Positions 58,144 through 64,000 of a stretch of 64,000 nt of DNA are shown piece by piece. The position numbers and the translations under genes were made by a program. Within the stretch, counting starts at the first letter, position 1. Each line of letters opens with the position of its first letter. The stretch comes from Methylobacterium mesophilicum (GTDB lineage Bacteria > Pseudomonadota > Alphaproteobacteria > Rhizobiales > Beijerinckiaceae): positions 186,001 to 250,000 of the forward strand of contig NZ_BPQU01000003.1 in assembly GCF_022179445.1 (NCBI RefSeq), given 5' to 3'. The notes beneath the pieces were generated by a model. The model had not been told where the DNA came from. It saw nothing but the letters and a program-made list of their open reading frames with translations, and searched no databases.

Positions 58144-59514
58144 TCAGAAAATCTTGCCCGGGTTCAGCCGGTTGTCCGGGTCGAGCGCGCGCTTGATCAG
58201 CCGCATGGCGCCGATCTCCTCCGGCGAGCGCGACAGGGGCAGCTTGCCGCGCTTCTCCAGGCCGATGCCGTGCTCCGCCGAGACCGAGCCGTTCAGCTCG
58301 GCCAGCGGCGCGTAGATCGCGGCGTCGATGGCCGCGTTGCCGGCGGCGTCGAGTCGGGTCGTGTTCCAGTGCAGGTTGTTATCGCCGATATGCCCGTAGA
58401 CGACGGCGCGGCAACCGGGGATCGCCGCCAGGCGGTCCAGGGCGCCCCGGACGTAGCCGTCCATCTTGGAGAGCGGCACGCTCACGTCGAAGGCGCGCTC
58501 GATCCCATCGGCGTTCAGGTGCTCGACCCGGTCGCGGATACGCCACATCCCCCGGCGCTGCTCCTCTGAGGAGGCCACGGCCGCGTCGAGGATCGTGCCC
58601 TCACCCATCAGGCCTTCCAGCAGGCCGAGGAACCGGTCCGACTCCTCCGGCACGCACTCGACCTCGATGATGGCGTAGAACGGGTAGTCGTAGCCCAGCG
58701 GCGGCGTCGCCCGGCCGGGGGCAGTCATCAGCTTATAAAAATCCGGCCACAGGCCCTCGAAGGAGGACACGCGCCCCTGGAACGCGCTCTGGGCGGCGCG
58801 CAGGACCCGGGCGCCATCGTCGACCCCCGGGCAGGCGATCAGCGCGGTGGCGTAGCCGGCCGGCTCCGGGCGCAGGCGCAGGACGGCGCGGGTGACGATC
58901 CCGAGCGTTCCTTCGGTGCCGATGAAGATCTGCTTCAGGTCGAGCCCGGTGTTGTTCTTGATCAGCGGGCGCATGGACGAGACCACCGTGCCGTCCGCCA
59001 GCACCGCCTCCAGGCCCAGCACCATCTCGCGCATCATGCCGTAGCGCAGCACCCGCAACCCGCCGGCGTTGGTTGAGATCGCGCCGCCGATCGTGGCCGA
59101 GCCGCGGGCGCCGAGATCCAGCGGGAAGAACAGGCCGTTCTCCGTGGCGGCGTTCTGTACGCTCTCGATTGTGGCGCCGGTGCCGACCACCACGGTCATG
59201 CCGAGCGGATCGACCGGCTCGATCCCGGTCATCCGCTCGGTGGAGAGGGTGATCTCGTCCGGCGCGCAGAGGGTGCCGTCCACGAGGCCGGTGGCGCCGC
59301 CCCGCGGTACGATCGCGACCCCCGCCGCGTGGCAGGCGGCCATCACGGCGCTGGTCTCGGCGGTGTTGCGCGGTCGCACGAGGGCGAGGGCCGCGCAGGG
59401 CTCCGTCGGCCGTGTCCAGTTCGCCGACCGGCCGCGCAATTCCGCGCCGGTGACGAGGCCGGACGGCCCGACGATATCGGAAAGACGCGCGAGGATCGAT
59501 TCGGCGGCTGTCAT
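58144..59514 (-). CDS. FAD-linked D-2-hydroxyacid dehydrogenase/oxidase (GlcD-type)
   Basis: A 456-residue single-chain FAD enzyme of the GlcD/D-lactate dehydrogenase family. Visible: IVPRGGATGLVDGTL (FAD loop), GGAISTNAGGLRVLRYG, GTEGTLGIVT, the C-terminal YGHIGDNNLHWN and SAEHGIGLEKRG motifs that bind metal and substrate. No Fe-S part, unlike the large protein at 42835-45798. ATG 59514 is the first coding-like start; the longer upstream frame has non-coding composition. It is 59 bases downstream of the FAH-family gene, so the two likely act on successive intermediates. Confidence 0.92.
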   Translation of the reverse strand: MTAAESILARLSDIVGPSGLVTGAELRGRSANWTRPTEPCAALALVRPRNTAETSAVMAACHAAGVAIVPRGGATGLVDGTLCAPDEITLSTERMTGIEPVDPLGMTVVVGTGATIESVQNAATENGLFFPLDLGARGSATIGGAISTNAGGLRVLRYGMMREMVLGLEAVLADGTVVSSMRPLIKNNTGLDLKQIFIGTEGTLGIVTRAVLRLRPEPAGYATALIACPGVDDGARVLRAAQSAFQGRVSSFEGLWPDFYKLMTAPGRATPPLGYDYPFYAIIEVECVPEESDRFLGLLEGLMGEGTILDAAVASSEEQRRGMWRIRDRVEHLNADGIERAFDVSVPLSKMDGYVRGALDRLAAIPGCRAVVYGHIGDNNLHWNTTRLDAAGNAAIDAAIYAPLAELNGSVSAEHGIGLEKRGKLPLSRSPEEIGAMRLIKRALDPDNRLNPGKIF

Positions 59515-59573
59515 CGGATGGGTCTCTGCGGCTGGGGCCGTATGGTCCGGAGTGCTGCGGGCGTCAGGCTCTG

Positions 59574-60767
59574 TCACAGAAGCCCGCGCGCGGCGAGGTT
59601 GCGCATCAGCGCGCGGGCGCCGAACGTCCAGGGCTCGCAGGCGTCGCAGGGGCGCATGCGGTTGACGAGGCTGCCGAGTTCCGGGCTCGCCACGACGACG
59701 CGGTCGCCCTCGACATGGGTGAAGCCGAGGCCGGGACCGTGCCGGTCCTGGATCGGCGCGAACATCGTGCCGAGCAGCAGGATCGCACCGTCCGGGTAAT
59801 CGTGGGTGCGGCCCATCAGGGCCCCGACCAATTCTTCCGGGTCGCGGCTGATCTCGGCGAGCGGGGAGGTGCCCTCCATCCGGAACCCGTCGGTGCCGGT
59901 CACCTCGAGCGTCACGGTGGTGCGCCGGACGTCGTCGAGGTCGAAGGTCTCGTCGAACACCCTGAGGAACGGGCCCAGGGCGCAGGAGGCGTTGTTGTCC
60001 TTGGCCTTGCCGAGCAGCAGCGCCGAGCGGCCCTCGAAATCGCGCAGGTTCACGTCGTTGGCGAGGGTCGCGCCGACGATTTTCTGTTGCGATGAGACCG
60101 CCAGCGCGACTTCCGGCTCGGGGTTGTTCCAGTGCGAATCCGGGTGCAGCCCGGCGTCGGCACCGCAGCCGACCGCCGAAAGCGGTTGCGCCTTGGTGAA
60201 GATCTCCGCGTCCGGCCCGATCCCGACCTCGAGATACTGGCTCCAGGCTCCCTGGGCGACCAGGACCTCCTTCAGCGCCATCGCGGCGGACGAGCCGGGC
60301 TTGAGCCGGCGCAGGTCGTGCCCGACCAGGCGCTCGACTTCCGTGCGGATCGCCGCGGCCGCCGCGAGATCGCCCCGGGCTCGCTCTTCGATCACCCGTT
60401 CCAGCATCGACGTCGCGAAGGTGACGCCGGCCGCCTTGAGCGCCTGGAGGTCCACCGGGGCGAGGAGCCACGGCTGTCCGGGGTCGCGGCCGTCCGGCGG
60501 GGTGTTGGCCAGGATCGCGTCGAGGCTGCCGAGATCCGCGCCCTCTGCGGCGCGCAGAGCCGCGGCGGCGTCCGGCGTCTCGCACAGGTCGCTGACCGTC
60601 GCGAAGCGCGCCGTGACGTCGACGACGCGCGCCTCGCCGCCCGAACCCGCCCGGATCGCCACCACGCTCGGTCCGCCGACATCCGGGCGCCACACCCGGC
60701 CGACCAATGCACCCCGGACGCCGTCGGTGGGCAGGATCTCGCCTGCGGTCAGACCGGAATGTGCCAT
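59574..60767 (-). CDS. FAH-family protein, 2-keto-3-deoxyxylonate dehydratase (XylX)-like
   Basis: A 397-residue FAH-family enzyme of the long pentose type. The metal carboxylates are readable as E217 and E219 (NNPEPEVALAV) and Asp238 (ANDVN), with RDFEGRSALLLGKAKDNNAS and the end PWTFGARALMRNLAARGLL. Caulobacter XylX and KdaD, the Weimberg-pathway dehydratases making 2-ketoglutarate semialdehyde, share this layout as remembered. It is the natural next step after the XylD-like protein, although the two genes are 12 kb apart. GAAGAGG precedes ATG 60767. Divergent from the sugar ABC transporter. Confidence 0.82.
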   Translation of the reverse strand: MAHSGLTAGEILPTDGVRGALVGRVWRPDVGGPSVVAIRAGSGGEARVVDVTARFATVSDLCETPDAAAALRAAEGADLGSLDAILANTPPDGRDPGQPWLLAPVDLQALKAAGVTFATSMLERVIEERARGDLAAAAAIRTEVERLVGHDLRRLKPGSSAAMALKEVLVAQGAWSQYLEVGIGPDAEIFTKAQPLSAVGCGADAGLHPDSHWNNPEPEVALAVSSQQKIVGATLANDVNLRDFEGRSALLLGKAKDNNASCALGPFLRVFDETFDLDDVRRTTVTLEVTGTDGFRMEGTSPLAEISRDPEELVGALMGRTHDYPDGAILLLGTMFAPIQDRHGPGLGFTHVEGDRVVVASPELGSLVNRMRPCDACEPWTFGARALMRNLAARGLL

Positions 60768-60988
60768 ACCGTCCTCTTCCTTCGGGATCCCGCCCGCCGT
60801 CTTCGGTTCTGCCCGGCCGGCGCACCGGCAGCGGGGCCGATGCCATCGCCTTAGCATCCGGTGACGGCTCAGGCGCCGGCGGGATGTTTCATGCCGGCGG
60901 CCTCGTCACCGATCCTGGGCTGCCGGGCAAGTCCAACCGAACCCGGCCGAGCGGCCACCGACGCCGAACTCCGACCCGGTCGTCAGGA

Positions 60989-61002
60989 TGCGGGATCCCG
61001 CA
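60989..61002. promoter_or_regulatory. Perfect 14-bp palindrome between FAH and sugar ABC operons
   Basis: TGCGGGATCCCGCA, perfectly self-complementary, sits within the 361-base divergent gap between the FAH-like gene and the ABC transporter. Candidate operator of an unseen regulator. The remainder of the gap shows no gene; a slightly AT-rich tract at 61025-61060 could hold the promoter of the transporter operon. Confidence 0.4.
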
Positions 61003-61128
61003 GGAAGGCCCTGACAGAAACGGGATATGATTCAAAATTCAGGTTTCACCGACTTGCTTTCCGTTGGACGCTCAACTGTACTGCTCACACAGGAGTCGCC
61101 GTCAGAGCGTCCCTGATTGGGAGGAAGC

Positions 61129-62190
61129 ATGGCCTCGGTGGGAATCCGCGAGGTTCGCAAGGCTTTCGGATCGACGAACGTCCTGCACGGCGTGTCCGTG
61201 GACATCCGGGACGGCGAGTTCGTGATCCTGGTCGGACCTTCGGGCTGCGGAAAATCGACGTTGCTGCGGATGATTGCCGGCTTGGAGAATATCTCCGGCG
61301 GCGAGATCCGTATCGGTGAGCGTGTCGTCAATGATGTTCCGCCCAAGGAGCGGGACATCGCCATGGTGTTCCAGAACTACGCGCTCTACCCGCACCTCAC
61401 GGTTCGCGAGAACATGGCGTTCTCCATGCGGATCCGGAAGGCGCGGGCTGCCGAGATCGACGAGCGCGTCAGCAAGGCCGCGCAGATCCTCGGATTGACC
61501 CATCTCCTCGACCGCTACCCGCGCCAGCTCTCCGGCGGCCAGCGGCAGCGCGTCGCCATGGGCCGGGCGATCGTGCGCGATCCGCAGGTGTTCCTGTTCG
61601 ACGAGCCTTTGTCGAACCTCGACGCCAAGCTGCGCGTGGCGATGCGCACCGAGATCAAGGAGCTGCACCAGCGCCTGAAGACCACGACCATCTACGTCAC
61701 CCATGATCAGATCGAGGCCATGACCATGGCCGACCGGATCGTGGTTATGCACGACGGCGTGGTCGAGCAGATCGGGCCACCGCTGGAACTCTACGACCGG
61801 CCCGACAACCTGTTCGTGGCGGGCTTCATCGGATCCCCCGCGATGAACTTTGTGAACGGGACGGTCCGGAGGAACGGGCATCTCGTCTTCGCGGCGGATT
61901 CGGGCCTGACGATCCCCCTGAACGAGGCGCCGGTGGGCACCGAGGGCCGGAAGCTGGTCCTCGGGATGCGGCCCGAGCATTTCGATCTGGCGCGCGATGG
62001 GATCGCCGCCGAAGTCGTGGTGGTCGAGCCGACCGGGTCCGAGACCATGCTGGCGGTGCGGGCCCAGGGCCAGGACTTCACCTGCGTGCTGCGCGAGCGC
62101 GTCGGCGAGGGCCCCGGCGAGACCGTCTACCTGCGGCCGAACCGCGTGCACTTCTTCGATGCCGAGTCCGGACGACGCCTGCCGACCTGA
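61129..62190 (+). CDS. ugpC: Sugar ABC transporter ATPase (UgpC/MsmX type)
   Basis: A 353-residue CUT1-family ATPase. Walker A is GPSGCGKST (about 36-44), the signature is [15 protein letters not shown] (about 135-149), and Walker B is [16 protein letters not shown]. The C-terminal TOBE/OB regulatory region (from about 240) ends in [12 protein letters not shown]. Such ATPases often serve more than one carbohydrate importer. GGGAGGAA precedes ATG 61129, which is preferred over the in-frame TTG at 61117. First gene of the transporter operon. The gene name reflects the family, not a proven glycerol-3-phosphate role. Confidence 0.92.
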   Translation: MASVGIREVRKAFGSTNVLHGVSVDIRDGEFVILVGPSGCGKSTLLRMIAGLENISGGEIRIGERVVNDVPPKERDIAMVFQNYALYPHLTVRENMAFSMRIRKARAAEIDERVSKAAQILGLTHLLDRYPRQLSGGQRQRVAMGRAIVRDPQVFLFDEPLSNLDAKLRVAMRTEIKELHQRLKTTTIYVTHDQIEAMTMADRIVVMHDGVVEQIGPPLELYDRPDNLFVAGFIGSPAMNFVNGTVRRNGHLVFAADSGLTIPLNEAPVGTEGRKLVLGMRPEHFDLARDGIAAEVVVVEPTGSETMLAVRAQGQDFTCVLRERVGEGPGETVYLRPNRVHFFDAESGRRLPT

Positions 62191-62271
62191 CCCGTTTTCG
62201 GTTGCCGAGCCCGGCCGCCCGGACGAACCGCGTCCCGGGGCGCGCCGATCCATCCAGGGAGTGACGCCACG

Positions 62272-63582
62272 ATGACCAGACTCGACCGCCGTTCCCTCCT
62301 GGCGGGTGCCGCCGCGACCGGCCTCGCCGCCGGCAGTGACCTGCTGGGCTTCGCCCGGGCCTGGGCGCAGACCGCCGAGTGGAAGCCCGAGCCCGGGGCC
62401 AGCCTGTCGGTGCTGCGCTGGAAGCGCTTCATCCCCAGCGAGGACGAGGCGTTCCTGCGGATGGTCGACGCCTTCACCAAGGCGACCGGCGTCAAGGTGT
62501 CGGTCACCAACGAATCCTTCGACGACATCCAGCCGAAGGCCTCCGTCGCCGCCAATACCGGGCAGGGCCCCGACATGGTCTGGGGCCTGTTCTCGTTCCC
62601 GGCCCTGTTCCCGGACAAGTGCCTGCCGCTCGAGGACGTCGCCGAGTCGCTGGCCAAGAAATACGGCCCGTGGTTCCCGTCGGCGGAGGCCTACGGCAAG
62701 GTCAAGGGCAAGTGGATCGCGATCCCGGTGGGCTTCAACGGCGGATACCCGAACTACCGCATCTCGGCCATGCAGAAGGCCGGGTTCAGCAAGTTCCCCG
62801 AGGATACCGCCGGCTTCCTCGAACTGTGCCGGGCCCTCAAGAAGAACAACACCCCGGCCGGCTTCGCCCTCGGGCACGCCACCGGCGACGCCAACACCTG
62901 GTGTCACTGGGCGCTCTGGTCCCATGGCGGCAACCTGGTCGACGCCAACGAGAAGATCGTGATCAACTCGCCGGAGACCGCCAAGGCGCTCGAATACGTG
63001 AAGTCGATGTACGAGACCTTCGTGCCGGGCACCGTGTCCTGGAACGATTCCTCCAACAACAAGGCGTTCCTGGCGGGCGACCTGTACCTCACCCATAACG
63101 GCATCTCGATCTACGCCGCCGCCAAGAAGGACAACCCGAAGCTCGCCGAGGACATGGACCACGCGGTCTGGCCGATCGGCCCCGCCGGCAAGCCCACCGA
63201 GTTCCAGCTCGCCTTCCCGATCCTGGCGTTCAAGTACTCGAAGGCGCCCAACGCCTGTAAGGCGTTCATCGCCTTCATGATGGAGGCGTCGAACTACGGT
63301 CCCTGGATCGAGGGGGCGCAGGGCTACCTGTGCGAGCCGCTGTCGAACTACCCCAAGAACCCGATCTGGACGAGCGACCCGAAGAACGCGGTCTTCGCCG
63401 AGGCGGGACGGCGGTCGCTGGCGGCCGGCGGTCAGGCGCCGGTGAGCGAGCGCATCGCCGCCGTGCTCGCCGACTTCGTGGTGGTCGACATGTTCGCCAG
63501 CCACTGCACCGGCCGGGAGGACGTGAAGACCGCGATCCGCAACGCCGAGCGGGCCGCCCAGCGCATCTTCCGCAACACCTGA
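62272..63582 (+). CDS. Extracellular sugar-binding protein of ABC importer
   Basis: A 436-residue type-2-fold solute-binding protein. It carries a twin-arginine signal (DRRSLLAGAAATG) with cleavage near residue 32 (AWAQ) and the carbohydrate-binding family pattern FTKATGVKVSVTNESFDD. Long Trp-rich stretches (WCHWALWSHGGNL) suit sugar stacking. It belongs to the CUT1 group, ligands of which are oligo- or monosaccharides, polyols or glycerol phosphate. It lies 81 bases after the ATPase gene; a strong hairpin separates it from the permease. Confidence 0.92.
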   Translation: MTRLDRRSLLAGAAATGLAAGSDLLGFARAWAQTAEWKPEPGASLSVLRWKRFIPSEDEAFLRMVDAFTKATGVKVSVTNESFDDIQPKASVAANTGQGPDMVWGLFSFPALFPDKCLPLEDVAESLAKKYGPWFPSAEAYGKVKGKWIAIPVGFNGGYPNYRISAMQKAGFSKFPEDTAGFLELCRALKKNNTPAGFALGHATGDANTWCHWALWSHGGNLVDANEKIVINSPETAKALEYVKSMYETFVPGTVSWNDSSNNKAFLAGDLYLTHNGISIYAAAKKDNPKLAEDMDHAVWPIGPAGKPTEFQLAFPILAFKYSKAPNACKAFIAFMMEASNYGPWIEGAQGYLCEPLSNYPKNPIWTSDPKNAVFAEAGRRSLAAGGQAPVSERIAAVLADFVVVDMFASHCTGREDVKTAIRNAERAAQRIFRNT

Positions 63583-63591
63583 ACGGCTGCA

Positions 63592-63616
63592 GGCCGCGGG
63601 TGTCGTACCCGCGGCC
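63592..63616 (+). promoter_or_regulatory. Intercistronic hairpin between binding-protein and permease genes
   Basis: Perfect 10-base stem GGCCGCGGGT / ACCCGCGGCC with loop gtcgt, immediately after the binding-protein stop and 19 bases before the permease start. No T-run follows, so it is not a typical terminator; it may shield the upstream mRNA from 3' decay as in malE-malF type operons. Confidence 0.75.
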
Positions 63617-63635
63617 CTGATCCCGAGGCGAACCC

Positions 63636-64000
63636 ATGGCGCACACGGCCCTGACACAGCCCGCTCCACTCGCGGTCCCGACCCGCTCGGCCTGGCACCG
63701 CCTGCGTGCCAGCCGCGGCTGGGCGGGCTTCTGGTTCATGCTGCCGACGGCGCTGATCCTCGGCCTGTTCCTGGCCTACCCGCTGCTCAAGGGGATCTGG
63801 CTGTCCTTCACCAACACGCGGATCGGCCGCGAGGGCACGTTCATCGGCCTGGAGAACTACGCCTGGCTCTGGGACGACGACGTGTTCTGGCTCTCGGTGT
63901 TCAACACCTGCCTGTACACGGCCGTGGCCTCGGTGGTGAAGTTCGGCGTCGGGCTCTACCTCGCGCTGTTGCTCAACAAGAACATGCCGTTCAAGTCGAT
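63636..64000 (+). CDS. Sugar ABC transporter permease (MalF/UgpA type), 3' end outside window
   Basis: The first 121 codons of an integral membrane permease, truncated by the window edge. After a cytoplasmic N-terminus (residues 1-28, with HRLRASRGW) comes a first membrane helix (about 29-50, FMLPTALILGLFLAYPL), the family region LSFTNTRIGREG and FIGLENYAWLW typical of MalF/UgpA, and the start of a second helix (FNTCLYTAVASVVKFGVG). It belongs to the operon with the ATPase and binding protein. A second permease gene is expected beyond the window. Confidence 0.9.
   Translation, partial: MAHTALTQPAPLAVPTRSAWHRLRASRGWAGFWFMLPTALILGLFLAYPLLKGIWLSFTNTRIGREGTFIGLENYAWLWDDDVFWLSVFNTCLYTAVASVVKFGVGLYLALLLNKNMPFKS

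Noticed and set aside
61102..63669. Minus-strand open frame of about 850 codons
   Set aside because: Antisense to a sugar ATPase and binding protein that have all expected motifs.
1..64000. tRNA, rRNA, CRISPR arrays, prophage or integron elements
   Set aside because: Looked for cloverleaf-like blocks, regularly spaced repeats, integrases and phage structural genes; none found by eye, though a short RNA gene could be missed without a search tool.

Overview
The window is a GC-rich chromosomal segment with densely packed genes. The best guess for the host is a Methylobacterium-like alphaproteobacterium (order Hyphomicrobiales/Rhizobiales). That is inferred from the codon bias, the hom-glpX arrangement, lutABC beside a quinone-type pyruvate oxidase, several TRAP/ABC uptake systems each with an FCD-type GntR regulator, and Rhizobiales-style dispersed intergenic palindromes. 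No rRNA, tRNA, CRISPR array, prophage or replication origin was seen. One IS630-type insertion sequence is present.

Layout. 1-7.9 kb: a CheY-like receiver, two cell-envelope genes (an L,D-transpeptidase and an extensin-like protein), an M3 peptidase, an EAK-repeat membrane protein, small unknowns and an isochorismatase-like hydrolase. 8-16 kb: poxB, lutABC (lactate to pyruvate to acetate), a transglutaminase-like protein and eutBC (ethanolamine ammonia-lyase without microcompartment genes). 16.4-23.8 kb: ilvD, a Sel1-repeat protein, two GSTs, a degenerate peptide-deformylase homologue, a NIPSNAP protein, exonuclease III and a ceramidase-like membrane protein. 23.9-28.9 kb: hom and glpX, then an IS630 element inserted exactly in the glpX stop codon, a second L,D-transpeptidase and a small exported protein.

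29-42 kb is accessory metabolism: a NarK-type nitrate transporter, an MFS/CoA-transferase/enoyl-CoA-hydratase-like operon, a two-gene PIN-domain module with an unfamiliar small partner, YbaK, small unknown proteins, a TRAP transporter (P, Q, M) divergent from a GntR regulator, and a methyltransferase.

42-64 kb is a catabolic region. An FAD/Fe-S dehydrogenase lies beside a GntR regulator. A second GntR gene heads an operon of two SDR dehydrogenases and a xylonate-dehydratase-like IlvD/Edd enzyme. Divergent from it is an operon for a branched-chain-amino-acid-type ABC transporter whose second permease and both ATPases are fused in one 852-residue protein, followed by a hydroxyacyl-CoA/gulonate-dehydrogenase-like enzyme and a beta-keto-acid cleavage enzyme (BKACE, DUF849). 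The two arms share a control region containing a perfect palindrome. A vapBC pair with its operator follows. Then comes an FAH-family protein resembling 2-keto-3-deoxyxylonate dehydratase plus an FAD-linked dehydrogenase, divergent from a sugar ABC transporter that runs off the right edge. Read together, this block probably takes up hydroxy or sugar acids and funnels them through dehydrogenation, dehydration and BKACE cleavage into central metabolism; the substrates cannot be fixed from sequence.
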